From assembly GCA_008729055.1 (NCBI GenBank), contig SDUX01000007.1, positions 1 through 64,000 of the forward strand: DNA of 64,000 nucleotides, in the 5' to 3' direction. Numbering within the stretch: the stretch's first letter is position 1; every line of letters starts with the position of its first letter. Below, one piece after another: positions 31,801 to 46,800 of the stretch. The DNA is from Pyropia haitanensis. Lineage: Eukaryota > Rhodophyta > Bangiophyceae > Bangiales > Bangiaceae. The notes under the pieces are model-generated. The model was not told the origin of the DNA and made no database searches. It was given only the letters and a program-made list of their open reading frames with translations. The position numbers and the translations under genes were made by a program.

Positions 31801-34800
31801 TTCCTACCCACTTTTGCCCACTTTTGCCCACTTTTGCCCACTTTTGCTTGTACAGCAATGCTGCACGCAATCCGGCGGCCGAATTGGCTCGCATCCTTCA
31901 TTCCAGCCATAGATCCGCCCGCTCGACGTCCGAGGCTCCACCCGCACGGTCGTGCATGGGGTGGTTGGCCGCTTCTTATCCACTTTTGCCCACTTTGGCC
32001 CACTTTTGCCCACTTTTGCGTGTACAGCAATGCTGCACACGATCCGGCGGCGGAATGGGCGCGCATCTTTTATTCCAGCCATAGAGCCGCCCGCACAATG
32101 TCCGAGGTTCCACCCGCACGGTCGTGCATGGGGTGGTTGGCGGACCCGTTTGTTGGCGCGTCCGCTGGATGCAACGAGTGTTTTGTGGAGCGCCGGTTTC
32201 CACGTGTCAAAATTGTGGGATGGTTTTTGCCACGTGGGGATCCCGACAGCCAGGTGTGATGGACGGTGCAAAACTTTCCGCCATCACACCGTCCACGCCA
32301 GTGTGACGAGCGGAACGCGCAGTGGACAGTTTGGGTGGCGCGGCGCACTTTCTGGCCACTGTTGGACCACTATCTGGGCACTTTCACGTCCGTTTTCTTT
32401 GCAGTTTTGGAAACTTCTTGCCTCCAATTGCCCATTTGTGTGCTAATTTGGCCCCCTTTTTGCCTACTTTTTGCCCACTTCTTACCCACTTCCTACCCAC
32501 TTTTGCCCACTTTTGCCCACTTTTGCCCACTTTGGCTTGCACAGCAATGCTGCACGCAATCCGGCGGCCGAATTGGCTCGCATCCTTCATTCCAGCCATA
32601 GATCCGCCCGCTCGACGTCCGAGGTTCCACCCGCACGGTCGTGCATGGGGTGGTTGGCCGCTTCTTATCCACTTTTGCCCACTTTGGCCCACTTTTGCCC
32701 ACTTTTGCGTGTACAGCAATGCTGCACACGATCCGGCGGCGGAATGGGCGCGCATCTTTTATTCCAGCCATAGAGCCGCCCGCACAATGTCCGAGGTTCC
32801 ACCCGCACGGTCGTGCATGGGGTGGTTGGCGGACCCGTTTGTTGGCGCGTCCGCTGGATGCAACGAGTGTTTTGTGGAGCGCCGGTTTCCACGTGTCAAA
32901 ATTGTGGGATGGTTTATGCCACGTGGGGATCCCGACAGCCAGGTGTGATGGACGGTGCAAAACTTTCCGCCATCACACCGTCCACGCCAGTGTGACGAGC
33001 GGAACGCGCAGTGGACAGTTTGGGTGGCGCGGCGCACTTTCTGGCCACTGTTGGACCACTATCTGGGCACTTTCACGTCCGTTTTCTTTGCAGTTTTGGA
33101 AACTTCTTGCCTCCAATTGCCCATTTGTGTCCCAATTTGGCCCCCTTATTGCCTACTTTTTGCCCACTTCTTACCCACTTCCTACCCACTTTTGCCCACT
33201 TTTGCCCACTTTTGCCCACTTTTGCTTGTACAGCAATGCTGCACGCAATCCGGCGGCCGAATTGGCTCGCATCCTTCATTCCAGCCATAGATCCGCCCGC
33301 TCGACGTCCGAGGCTCCACCCGCACGGTCGTGCATGGGGTGGTTGGCCGCTTCTTATCCACTTTTGCCCACTTTGGCCCACTTTTGCCCACTTTTGCGTG
33401 TACAGCAATGCTGCACACGATCCGGCGGCGGAATGGGCGCGCATCTTTTATTCCAGCCATAGAGCCGCCCGCACAATGTCCGAGGTTCCGCCCGCACGGT
33501 CGTGCATGGGGTGGTTGGCGGACCCGTTTGTTGGCGCGTCCGCTGGATGCAACGAGTGTTTTGTGGAGCGCCGGTTTCCACGTGTCAAAATTGTGGGATG
33601 GTTTATGCCACGTGGGGATCCCGACAGCCAGGTGTGATGGACGGTGCAAAACTTTCCGCCATCACACCGTCCACGCCAGTGTGACGAGCGGAACGCGCAG
33701 TGGACAGTTTGGGTGGCGCGGCGCACTTTCTGGCCACTGTTGGACCACTATCTGGGCACTTTCACGTCCGTTTTCTTTGCAGTTTTGGAAACTTCTTGCC
33801 TCCAATTGCCCATTTGTGTCCCAATTTGGCCCCCTTTTGCCTACTTTTTGCCCACTTCTTACCCACTTCCTACCCACTTTTGCCCACTTTTGCCCACTTT
33901 TGCCCACTTTTGCTTGTACAGCAATGCTGCACGCAATCCGGCGGCCGAATTGGCTCGCATCCTTCATTCCAGCCATAGATCCGCCCGCTCGACGTCCGAG
34001 GTCCACCCGCACGGTCGTGCATGGGGTGGTTGGCCGCTTCTTATCCACTTTTGCCCACTTTGGCCCACTTTTGCCCACTTTTGCGTGTACAGCAATGCTG
34101 CACACGATCCGGCGGCGGAATGGGCGCGCATCTTTTATTCCAGCCATACAGCCGCCCGCACAATGTCCGAGGTTCCACCCGCACGGTCGTGCATGGGGTG
34201 GTTGGCCGACCCGTTTGTTGGCGCGTCCGTTGGATGCAACGAGTGTTTTGTGGAGCGCCGGTTTCCACGTGTCAATATTGTGGGATGGTTTTTGCCACGT
34301 GGGGATCCCGACAGCCAGGTGTGATGGACGGTGCAAAAGTTCCGCCATCACACCGTCCACGCCAGTGTGACGAGCGGAACGCGCAGTGGACAGTTTGGGT
34401 GGCGCGGCGCACTTTCTGGCCACTGTTGGACCACTTTCTGGGCACTTTCACGTCCGTTTTCTTTGCAGTTTTGGAAACTTCTTGCCCCCAATTGCCCATT
34501 TGTGTCCCAATTTGGCCCCCTTTTTGCCCACTTTTTGCCCACTTCTTACCCACTTCCTACCCACTTTTGCCCACTTTTGCCCACTTTTGCCCACTTTTGC
34601 TTGTACAGCAATGCTGCACGCGATCCGGCGGCCGAATTGGCTCGCATCCTTCATTCCAGCCATAGATCCGCCCGCTCGACGTCCGAGGTTCCACCCGCAC
34701 GGTCATGCATGGGGTGGTTGGCCGCTTCTTATCCACTTTTGCCCACTTTAGCCCACTTTTGCCCACTTTTGCGTGTACAGCAGTGCTGCACACGATCCGG

Positions 34801-37800
34801 CGGCGGAATGGGCGCGCATCTTTTATTCCAGCCATACAGCCGCCCGCACAATGTCCGAGGTTCCACCCGCACGGTCGTGCATGGGGTGGTTGGCCGACCC
34901 GTTTGTTGGCGCGTCCGTTGGATGCAACGAGTGTTTTGTGGAGCGCCGGTTTCCACGTGTCAATATTGTGGGATGGTTTTTGCCACGTGGGGATCCCGAC
35001 AGCCAGGTGTGATGGACGGTGCAAAAAGTTCCGCCATCACACCGTCCACGCCAGTGTGACGAGCGGAACGCGCAGTGGACAGTTTGGGTGGCGCGGCGCA
35101 CTTTCTGGCCACTGTTGGACCACTTTCTGGGCACTTTCACGTCCGTTTTCTTTGCAGTTTTGGAAACTTCTTGCCCCCAATTGCCCATTTGTGTCCCAAT
35201 TTGGCCCCCTTTTTGCCCACTTTTTGCCCACTTCTTACCCACTTCCTACCCACTTTTGCCCACTTTTGCCCACTTTTGCCCACTTTGCTTGTACAGCAAT
35301 GCTGCACGCGATCCGGCGGCCGAATTGGCTCGCATCCTTCATTCCAGCCATAGATCCGCCCGCTCGACGTCCGAGGTTCCACCCGCACGGTCATGCATGG
35401 GGTGGTTGGCCGCTTCTTATCCACTTTTGCCCACTTTAGCCCACTTTTGCCCACTTTTGCGTGTACAGCAGTGCTGCACACGATCCGGCGGCGGAATGGG
35501 CGCGCATCTTTTATTCCAGCCATACAGCCGCCCGCACAATGTCCGAGGTTCCACCCGCACGGTCGTGCATGGGGTGGTTGGCCGACCCGTTTGTTGGCGC
35601 GTCCGTTGGATGCAACGAGTGTTTTGTGGAGCGCCGGTTTCCACGTGTCAATATTGTGGGATGGTTTTTGCCACGTGGGGATCCCGACAGCCAGGTGTGA
35701 TGGACGGTGCAAAAAGTTCCGCCATCACACCGTCCACGCCAGTGTGACGAGCGGAACGCGCAGTGGACAGTTTGGGTGGCGCGGCGCACTTTCTGGCCAC
35801 TGTTGGACCACTTTCTGGGCACTTTCACGTCCGTTTTCTTTGCAGTTTTGGAAACTTCTTGCCCCCAATTGCCCATTTGTGTCCCAATTTGGCCCCCTTT
35901 TTGCCCACTTTTTGCCCACTTCTTACCCACTTCCTACCCACTTTTGCCCACTTTTGCCCACTTTTGCCCACTTTTGCTTGTACAGCAATGCTGCACGCGA
36001 TCCGGCGGCCGAATTGGCTCGCATCCTTCATTCCAGCCATAGATCCGCCCGCTCGACGTCCGAGGTTCCACCCGCACGGTCATGCATGGGGTGGTTGGCC
36101 GCTTCTTATCCACTTTTGCCCACTTTAGCCCACTTTTGCCCACTTTTGCGTGTACAGCAGTGCTGCACACGATCCGGCGGCGGAATGGGCGCGCATCTTT
36201 TATTCCAGCCATACAGCCGCCCGCACAATGTCCGAGGTTCCACCCGCACGGTCGTGCATGGGGTGGTTGGCCGACCCGTTTGTTGGCGCGTCCGTTGGAT
36301 GCAACGAGTGTTTTGTGGAGCGCCGGTTTCCACGTGTCAATATTGTGGGATGGTTTTTGCCACGTGGGGATCCCGACAGCCAGGTGTGGTGGACGGTGCA
36401 AAAAGTTCCGCCATCACACCGTCCACGCCAGTGTGACGAGCGGAACGCGCAGTGGACAGTTTGGGTGGCGCGGCGCACTTTCTGGCCACTGTTGGACCAC
36501 TTTCTGGGCACTTTCACGTCCGTTTTCTTTGCAGTTTTGGAAACTTCTTGCCCCCAATTGCCCATTTGTGTCCCAATTTGGCCCCCTTTTTGCCCACTTT
36601 TTGCCCACTTCTTACCCACTTCCTACCCACTTTTGCCCACTTTTGCCCACTTTTGCCCACTTTTGCTTGTACAGCAATGCTGCACGCGATCCGGCGGCCG
36701 AATTGGCTCGCATCCTTCATTCCAGCCATAGATCCGCCCGCTCGACGTCCGAGGTTCCACCCGCACGGTCATGCATGGGGTGGTTGGCCGCTTCTTATCC
36801 ACTTTTGCCCACTTTAGCCCACTTTTGCCCACTTTTGCGTGTACAGCAGTGCTGCACACGATCCGGCGGCGGAATGGGCGCGCATCTTTTATTCCAGCCA
36901 TACAGCCGCCCGCACAATGTCCGAGGTTCCACCCGCACGGTCGTGCATGGGGTGGTTGGCCGACCCGTTTGTTGGCGCGTCCGTTGGATGCAACGAGTGT
37001 TTTGTGGAGCGCCGGTTTCCACGTGTCAATATTGTGGGATGGTTTTTGCCACGTGGGGATCCCGACAGCCAGGTGTGATGGACGGTGCAAAAAGTTCCGC
37101 CATCACACCGTCCACGCCAGTGTGACGAGCGGAACGCGCAGTGGACAGTTTGGGTGGCGCGGCGCACTTTCTGGCCACTGTTGGACCACTTTCTGGGCAC
37201 TTTCACGTCCGTTTTCTTTGCAGTTTTGGAAACTTCTTGCCCCCAATTGCCCATTTGTGTCCCAATTTGGCCCCCTTTTTGCCCACTTTTTGCCCACTTC
37301 TTACCCACTTCCTACCCACTTTTGCCCACTTTTGCCCACTTTTGCCCACTTTTGCTTGTACAGCAATGCTGCACGCGATCCGGCGGCCGAATTGGCTCGC
37401 ATCCTTCATTCCAGCCATAGATCCGCCCGCTCGACGTCCGAGGTTCCACCCGCACGGTCATGCATGGGGTGGTTGGCCGCTTCTTATCCACTTTTGCCCA
37501 CTTTAGCCCACTTTTGCCCACTTTTGCGTGTACAGCAGTGCTGCACACGATCCGGCGGCGGAATGGGCGCGCATCTTTTATTCCAGCCATACAGCCGCCC
37601 GCACAATGTCCGAGGTTCCACCCGCACGGTCGTGCATGGGGTGGTTGGCCGACCCGTTTGTTGGCGCGTCCGTTGGATGCAACGAGTGTTTTGTGGAGCG
37701 CCGGTTTCCACGTGTCAATATTGTGGGATGGTTTTTGCCACGTGGGGATCCCGACAGCCAGGTGTGGTGGACGGTGCAAAAAGTTCCGCCATCACACCGT

Positions 37801-40800
37801 CCACGCCAGTGTGACGAGCGGAACGCGCAGTGGACAGTTTGGGTGGCGCGGCGCACTTTCTGGCCACTGTTGGACCACTTTCTGGGCACTTTCACGTCCG
37901 TTTTCTTTGCAGTTTTGGAAACTTCTTGCCCCCAATTGCCCATTTGTGTCCCAATTTGGCCCCCTTTTTGCCCACTTTTTGCCCACTTCTTACCCACTTC
38001 CTACCCACTTTTGCCCACTTTTGCCCACTTTTGCCCACTTTTGCTTGTACAGCAATGCTGCACGCGATCCGGCGGCCGAATTGGCTCGCATCCTTCATTC
38101 CAGCCATAGATCCGCCCGCTCGACGTCCGAGGTTCCACCCGCACGGTCATGCATGGGGTGGTTGGCCGCTTCTTATCCACTTTTGCCCACTTTAGCCCAC
38201 TTTTGCCCACTTTTGCGTGTACAGCAGTGCTGCACACGATCCGGCGGCGGAATGGGCGCGCATCTTTTATTCCAGCCATACAGCCGCCCGCACAATGTCC
38301 GAGGTTCCACCCGCACGGTCGTGCATGGGGTGGTTGGCCGACCCGTTTGTTGGCGCGTCCGTTGGATGCAACGAGTGTTTTGTGGAGCGCCGGTTTCCAC
38401 GTGTCAATATTGTGGGATGGTTTTTGCCACGTGGGGATCCCGACAGCCAGGTGTGATGGACGGTGCAAAAAGTTCCGCCATCACACCGTCCACGCCAGTG
38501 TGACGAGCGGAACGCGCAGTGGACAGTTTGGGTGGCGCGGCGCACTTTCTGGCCACTGTTGGACCACTTTCTGGGCACTTTCACGTCCGTTTTCTTTGCA
38601 GTTTTGGAAACTTCTTGCCCCCAATTGCCCATTTGTGTCCCAATTTGGCCCCCTTTTTGCCCACTTTTTGCCCACTTCTTACCCACTTCCTACCCACTTT
38701 TGCCCACTTTTGCCCACTTTTGCCCACTTTTGCTTGTACAGCAATGCTGCACGCGATCCGGCGGCCGAATTGGCTCGCATCCTTCATTCCAGCCATAGAT
38801 CCGCCCGCTCGACGTCCGAGGTTCCACCCGCACGGTCATGCATGGGGTGGTTGGCCGCTTCTTATCCACTTTTGCCCACTTTAGCCCACTTTTGCCCACT
38901 TTTGCGTGTACAGCAGTGCTGCACACGATCCGGCGGCGGAATGGGCGCGCATCTTTTATTCCAGCCATACAGCCGCCCGCACAATGTCCGAGGTTCCACC
39001 CGCACGGTCGTGCATGGGGTGGTTGGCCGACCCGTTTGTTGGCGCGTCCGTTGGATGCAACGAGTGTTTTGTGGAGCGCCGGTTTCCACGTGTCAATATT
39101 GTGGGATGGTTTTTGCCACGTGGGGATCCCGACAGCCAGGTGTGGTGGACGGTGCAAAAAGTTCCGCCATCACACCGTCCACGCCAGTGTGACGAGCGGA
39201 ACGCGCAGTGGACAGTTTGGGTGGCGCGGCGCACTTTCTGGCCACTGTTGGACCACTTTCTGGGCACTTTCACGTCCGTTTTCTTTGCAGTTTTGGAAAC
39301 TTCTTGCCCCCAATTGCCCATTTGTGTCCCAATTTGGCCCCCTTTTTGCCCACTTTTTGCCCACTTCTTACCCACTTCCTACCCACTTTTGCCCACTTTT
39401 GCCCACTTTTGCCCACTTTTGCTTGTACAGCAATGCTGCACGCGATCCGGCGGCCGAATTGGCTCGCATCCTTCATTCCAGCCATAGATCCGCCCGCTCG
39501 ACGTCCGAGGTTCCACCCGCACGGTCATGCATGGGGTGGTTGGCCGCTTCTTATCCACTTTTGCCCACTTTAGCCCACTTTTGCCCACTTTTGCGTGTAC
39601 AGCAGTGCTGCACACGATCCGGCGGCGGAATGGGCGCGCATCTTTTATTCCAGCCATACAGCCGCCCGCACAATGTCCGAGGTTCCACCCGCACGGTCGT
39701 GCATGGGGTGGTTGGCCGACCCGTTTGTTGGCGCGTCCGTTGGATGCAACGAGTGTTTTGTGGAGCGCCGGTTTCCACGTGTCAATATTGTGGGATGGTT
39801 TTTGCCACGTGGGGATCCCGACAGCCAGGTGTGATGGACGGTGCAAAAAGTTCCGCCATCACACCGTCCACGCCAGTGTGACGAGCGGAACGCGCAGTGG
39901 ACAGTTTGGGTGGCGCGGCGCACTTTCTGGCCACTGTTGGACCACTTTCTGGGCACTTTCACGTCCGTTTTCTTTGCAGTTTTGGAAACTTCTTGCCCCC
40001 AATTGCCCATTTGTGTCCCAATTTGGCCCCCTTTTTGCCCACTTTTTGCCCACTTCTTACCCACTTCCTACCCACTTTTGCCCACTTTTGCCCACTTTTG
40101 CCCACTTTTGCTTGTACAGCAATGCTGCACGCGATCCGGCGGCCGAATTGGCTCGCATCCTTCATTCCAGCCATAGATCCGCCCGCTCGACGTCCGAGGT
40201 TCCACCCGCACGGTCATGCATGGGGTGGTTGGCCGCTTCTTATCCACTTTTGCCCACTTTAGCCCACTTTTGCCCACTTTTGCGTGTACAGCAGTGCTGC
40301 ACACGATCCGGCGGCGGAATGGGCGCGCATCTTTTATTCCAGCCATACAGCCGCCCGCACAATGTCCGAGGTTCCACCCGCACGGTCGTGCATGGGGTGG
40401 TTGGCCGACCCGTTTGTTGGCGCGTCCGTTGGATGCAACGAGTGTTTTGTGGAGCGCCGGTTTCCACGTGTCAATATTGTGGGATGGTTTTTGCCACGTG
40501 GGGATCCCGACAGCCAGGTGTGATGGACGGTGCAAAAAGTTCCGCCATCACACCGTCCACGCCAGTGTGACGAGCGGAACGCGCAGTGGACAGTTTGGGT
40601 GGCGCGGCGCACTTTCTGGCCACTGTTGGACCACTTTCTGGGCACTTTCACGTCCGTTTTCTTTGCAGTTTTGGAAACTTCTTGCCCCCAATTGCCCATT
40701 TGTGTCCCAATTTGGCCCCCTTTTTGCCCACTTTTTGCCCACTTCTTACCCACTTCCTACCCACTTTTGCCCACTTTTGCCCACTTTTGCCCACTTTTGC

Positions 40801-43800
40801 TTGTACAGCAATGCTGCACGCGATCCGGCGGCCGAATTGGCTCGCATCCTTCATTCCAGCCATAGATCCGCCCGCTCGACGTCCGAGGTTCCACCCGCAC
40901 GGTCATGCATGGGGTGGTTGGCCGCTTCTTATCCACTTTTGCCCACTTTAGCCCACTTTTGCCCACTTTTGCGTGTACAGCAGTGCTGCACACGATCCGG
41001 CGGCGGAATGGGCGCGCATCTTTTATTCCAGCCATACAGCCGCCCGCACAATGTCCGAGGTTCCACCCGCACGGTCGTGCATGGGGTGGTTGGCCGACCC
41101 GTTTGTTGGCGCGTCCGTTGGATGCAACGAGTGTTTTGTGGAGCGCCGGTTTCCACGTGTCAATATTGTGGGATGGTTTTTGCCACGTGGGGATCCCGAC
41201 AGCCAGGTGTGGTGGACGGTGCAAAAAGTTCCGCCATCACACCGTCCACGCCAGTGTGACGAGCGGAACGCGCAGTGGACAGTTTGGGTGGCGCGGCGCA
41301 CTTTCTGGCCACTGTTGGACCACTTTCTGGGCACTTTCACGTCCGTTTTCTTTGCAGTTTTGGAAACTTCTTGCCCCCAATTGCCCATTTGTGTCCCAAT
41401 TTGGCCCCCTTTTTGCCCACTTTTTGCCCACTTCTTACCCACTTCCTACCCACTTTTGCCCACTTTTGCCCACTTTTGCCCACTTTTGCTTGTACAGCAA
41501 TGCTGCACGCGATCCGGCGGCCGAATTGGCTCGCATCCTTCATTCCAGCCATAGATCCGCCCGCTCGACGTCCGAGGTTCCACCCGCACGGTCATGCATG
41601 GGGTGGTTGGCCGCTTCTTATCCACTTTTGCCCACTTTAGCCCACTTTTGCCCACTTTTGCGTGTACAGCAGTGCTGCACACGATCCGGCGGCGGAATGG
41701 GCGCGCATCTTTTATTCCAGCCATACAGCCGCCCGCACAATGTCCGAGGTTCCACCCGCACGGTCGTGCATGGGGTGGTTGGCCGACCCGTTTGTTGGCG
41801 CGTCCGTTGGATGCAACGAGTGTTTTGTGGAGCGCCGGTTTCCACGTGTCAATATTGTGGGATGGTTTTTGCCACGTGGGGATCCCGACAGCCAGGTGTG
41901 ATGGACGGTGCAAAAAGTTCCGCCATCACACCGTCCACGCCAGTGTGACGAGCGGAACGCGCAGTGGACAGTTTGGGTGGCGCGGCGCACTTTCTGGCCA
42001 CTGTTGGACCACTTTCTGGGCACTTTCACGTCCGTTTTCTTTGCAGTTTTGGAAACTTCTTGCCCCCAATTGCCCATTTGTGTCCCAATTTGGCCCCCTT
42101 TTTGCCCACTTTTTGCCCACTTCTTACCCACTTCCTACCCACTTTTGCCCACTTTTGCCCACTTTTGCCCACTTTTGCTTGTACAGCAATGCTGCACGCG
42201 ATCCGGCGGCCGAATTGGCTCGCATCCTTCATTCCAGCCATAGATCCGCCCGCTCGACGTCCGAGGTTCCACCCGCACGGTCATGCATGGGGTGGTTGGC
42301 CGCTTCTTATCCACTTTTGCCCACTTTAGCCCACTTTTGCCCACTTTTGCGTGTACAGCAGTGCTGCACACGATCCGGCGGCGGAATGGGCGCGCATCTT
42401 TTATTCCAGCCATACAGCCGCCCGCACAATGTCCGAGGTTCCACCCGCACGGTCGTGCATGGGGTGGTTGGCCGACCCGTTTGTTGGCGCGTCCGTTGGA
42501 TGCAACGAGTGTTTTGTGGAGCGCCGGTTTCCACGTGTCAATATTGTGGGATGGTTTTTGCCACGTGGGGATCCCGACAGCCAGGTGTGGTGGACGGTGC
42601 AAAAAGTTCCGCCATCACACCGTCCACGCCAGTGTGACGAGCGGAACGCGCAGTGGACAGTTTGGGTGGCGCGGCGCACTTTCTGGCCACTGTTGGACCA
42701 CTTTCTGGGCACTTTCACGTCCGTTTTCTTTGCAGTTTTGGAAACTTCTTGCCCCCAATTGCCCATTTGTGTCCCAATTTGGCCCCCTTTTTGCCCACTT
42801 TTTGCCCACTTCTTACCCACTTCCTACCCACTTTTGCCCACTTTTGCCCACTTTTGCCCACTTTTGCTTGTACAGCAATGCTGCACGCGATCCGGCGGCC
42901 GAATTGGCTCGCATCCTTCATTCCAGCCATAGATCCGCCCGCTCGACGTCCGAGGTTCCACCCGCACGGTCATGCATGGGGTGGTTGGCCGCTTCTTATC
43001 CACTTTTGCCCACTTTAGCCCACTTTTGCCCACTTTTGCGTGTACAGCAGTGCTGCACACGATCCGGCGGCGGAATGGGCGCGCATCTTTTATTCCAGCC
43101 ATACAGCCGCCCGCACAATGTCCGAGGTTCCACCCGCACGGTCGTGCATGGGGTGGTTGGCCGACCCGTTTGTTGGCGCGTCCGTTGGATGCAACGAGTG
43201 TTTTGTGGAGCGCCGGTTTCCACGTGTCAATATTGTGGGATGGTTTTTGCCACGTGGGGATCCCGACAGCCAGGTGTGATGGACGGTGCAAAAAGTTCCG
43301 CCATCACACCGTCCACGCCAGTGTGACGAGCGGAACGCGCAGTGGACAGTTTGGGTGGCGCGGCGCACTTTCTGGCCACTGTTGGACCACTTTCTGGGCA
43401 CTTTCACGTCCGTTTTCTTTGCAGTTTTGGAAACTTCTTGCCCCCAATTGCCCATTTGTGTCCCAATTTGGCCCCCTTTTTGCCCACTTTTTGCCCACTT
43501 CTTACCCACTTCCTACCCACTTTTGCCCACTTTTGCCCACTTTTGCCCACTTTTGCTTGTACAGCAATGCTGCACGCGATCCGGCGGCCGAATTGGCTCG
43601 CATCCTTCATTCCAGCCATAGATCCGCCCGCTCGACGTCCGAGGTTCCACCCGCACGGTCATGCATGGGGTGGTTGGCCGCTTCTTATCCACTTTTGCCC
43701 ACTTTAGCCCACTTTTGCCCACTTTTGCGTGTACAGCAGTGCTGCACACGATCCGGCGGCGGAATGGGCGCGCATCTTTTATTCCAGCCATACAGCCGCC

Positions 43801-46800
43801 CGCACAATGTCCGAGGTTCCACCCGCACGGTCGTGCATGGGGTGGTTGGCCGACCCGTTTGTTGGCGCGTCCGTTGGATGCAACGAGTGTTTTGTGGAGC
43901 GCCGGTTTCCACGTGTCAATATTGTGGGATGGTTTTTGCCACGTGGGGATCCCGACAGCCAGGTGTGGTGGACGGTGCAAAAAGTTCCGCCATCACACCG
44001 TCCACGCCAGTGTGACGAGCGGAACGCGCAGTGGACAGTTTGGGTGGCGCGGCGCACTTTCTGGCCACTGTTGGACCACTTTCTGGGCACTTTCACGTCC
44101 GTTTTCTTTGCAGTTTTGGAAACTTCTTGCCCCCAATTGCCCATTTGTGTCCCAATTTGGCCCCCTTTTTGCCCACTTTTTGCCCACTTCTTACCCACTT
44201 CCTACCCACTTTTGCCCACTTTTGCCCACTTTTGCCCACTTTTGCTTGTACAGCAATGCTGCACGCGATCCGGCGGCCGAATTGGCTCGCATCCTTCATT
44301 CCAGCCATAGATCCGCCCGCTCGACGTCCGAGGTTCCACCCGCACGGTCATGCATGGGGTGGTTGGCCGCTTCTTATCCACTTTTGCCCACTTTAGCCCA
44401 CTTTTGCCCACTTTTGCGTGTACAGCAGTGCTGCACACGATCCGGCGGCGGAATGGGCGCGCATCTTTTATTCCAGCCATACAGCCGCCCGCACAATGTC
44501 CGAGGTTCCACCCGCACGGTCGTGCATGGGGTGGTTGGCCGACCCGTTTGTTGGCGCGTCCGTTGGATGCAACGAGTGTTTTGTGGAGCGCCGGTTTCCA
44601 CGTGTCAATATTGTGGGATGGTTTTTGCCACGTGGGGATCCCGACAGCCAGGTGTGGTGGACGGTGCAAAAAGTTCCGCCATCACACCGTCCACGCCAGT
44701 GTGACGAGCGGAACGCGCAGTGGACAGTTTGGGTGGCGCGGCGCACTTTCTGGCCACTGTTGGACCACTTTCTGGGCACTTTCACGTCCGTTTTCTTTGC
44801 AGTTTTGGAAACTTCTTGCCCCCAATTGCCCATTTGTGTCCCAATTTGGCCCCCTTTTTGCCCACTTTTTGCCCACTTCTTACCCACTTCCTACCCACTT
44901 TTGCCCACTTTTGCCCACTTTTGCCCACTTTTGCTTGTACAGCAATGCTGCACGCGATCCGGCGGCCGAATTGGCTCGCATCCTTCATTCCAGCCATAGA
45001 TCCGCCCGCTCGACGTCCGAGGTTCCACCCGCACGGTCATGCATGGGGTGGTTGGCCGCTTCTTATCCACTTTTGCCCACTTTAGCCCACTTTTGCCCAC
45101 TTTTGCGTGTACAGCAGTGCTGCACACGATCCGGCGGCGGAATGGGCGCGCATCTTTTATTCCAGCCATACAGCCGCCCGCACAATGTCCGAGGTTCCAC
45201 CCGCACGGTCGTGCATGGGGTGGTTGGCCGACCCGTTTGTTGGCGCGTCCGTTGGATGCAACGAGTGTTTTGTGGAGCGCCGGTTTCCACGTGTCAATAT
45301 TGTGGGATGGTTTTTGCCACGTGGGGATCCCGACAGCCAGGTGTGATGGACGGTGCAAAAAGTTCCGCCATCACACCGTCCACGCCAGTGTGACGAGCGG
45401 AACGCGCAGTGGACAGTTTGGGTGGCGCGGCGCACTTTCTGGCCACTGTTGGACCACTTTCTGGGCACTTTCACGTCCGTTTTCTTTGCAGTTTTGGAAA
45501 CTTCTTGCCCCCAATTGCCCATTTGTGTCCCAATTTGGCCCCCTTTTTGCCCACTTTTTGCCCACTTCTTACCCACTTCCTACCCACTTTTGCCCACTTT
45601 TGCCCACTTTTGCCCACTTTTGCTTGTACAGCAATGCTGCACGCGATCCGGCGGCCGAATTGGCTCGCATCCTTCATTCCAGCCATAGATCCGCCCGCTC
45701 GACGTCCGAGGTTCCACCCGCACGGTCATGCATGGGGTGGTTGGCCGCTTCTTATCCACTTTTGCCCACTTTAGCCCACTTTTGCCCACTTTTGCGTGTA
45801 CAGCAGTGCTGCACACGATCCGGCGGCGGAATGGGCGCGCATCTTTTATTCCAGCCATACAGCCGCCCGCACAATGTCCGAGGTTCCACCCGCACGGTCG
45901 TGCATGGGGTGGTTGGCCGACCCGTTTGTTGGCGCGTCCGTTGGATGCAACGAGTGTTTTGTGGAGCGCCGGTTTCCACGTGTCAATATTGTGGGATGGT
46001 TTTTGCCACGTGGGGATCCCGACAGCCAGGTGTGGTGGACGGTGCAAAAAGTTCCGCCATCACACCGTCCACGCCAGTGTGACGAGCGGAACGCGCAGTG
46101 GACAGTTTGGGTGGCGCGGCGCACTTTCTGGCCACTGTTGGACCACTTTCTGGGCACTTTCACGTCCGTTTTCTTTGCAGTTTTGGAAACTTCTTGCCCC
46201 CAATTGCCCATTTGTGTCCCAATTTGGCCCCCTTTTTGCCCACTTTTTGCCCACTTCTTACCCACTTCCTACCCACTTTTGCCCACTTTTGCCCACTTTT
46301 GCCCACTTTTGCTTGTACAGCAATGCTGCACGCGATCCGGCGGCCGAATTGGCTCGCATCCTTCATTCCAGCCATAGATCCGCCCGCTCGACGTCCGAGG
46401 TTCCACCCGCACGGTCATGCATGGGGTGGTTGGCCGCTTCTTATCCACTTTTGCCCACTTTAGCCCACTTTTGCCCACTTTTGCGTGTACAGCAGTGCTG
46501 CACACGATCCGGCGGCGGAATGGGCGCGCATCTTTTATTCCAGCCATACAGCCGCCCGCACAATGTCCGAGGTTCCACCCGCACGGTCGTGCATGGGGTG
46601 GTTGGCCGACCCGTTTGTTGGCGCGTCCGTTGGATGCAACGAGTGTTTTGTGGAGCGCCGGTTTCCACGTGTCAATATTGTGGGATGGTTTTTGCCACGT
46701 GGGGATCCCGACAGCCAGGTGTGATGGACGGTGCAAAAAGTTCCGCCATCACACCGTCCACGCCAGTGTGACGAGCGGAACGCGCAGTGGACAGTTTGGG

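Larger units (their letters stand above)
28171..34095 (+). repeat. Satellite subfamily 1 (units 1 to most of 9)
   Basis: Recognised by ccactatctgg, cctccaattgcc, agcaatgctgcacacg, catagagccgc, gttggcggaccc, cgctggatgc and caaaattgtgg. Units differ by a handful of variants that recur in blocks: units 4 and 7 share gtgtgctaat plus ggcttgcac; units 5, 6 and 8 share cccccttattg. This points to block duplication of two or three units at a time. Confidence 0.9.
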
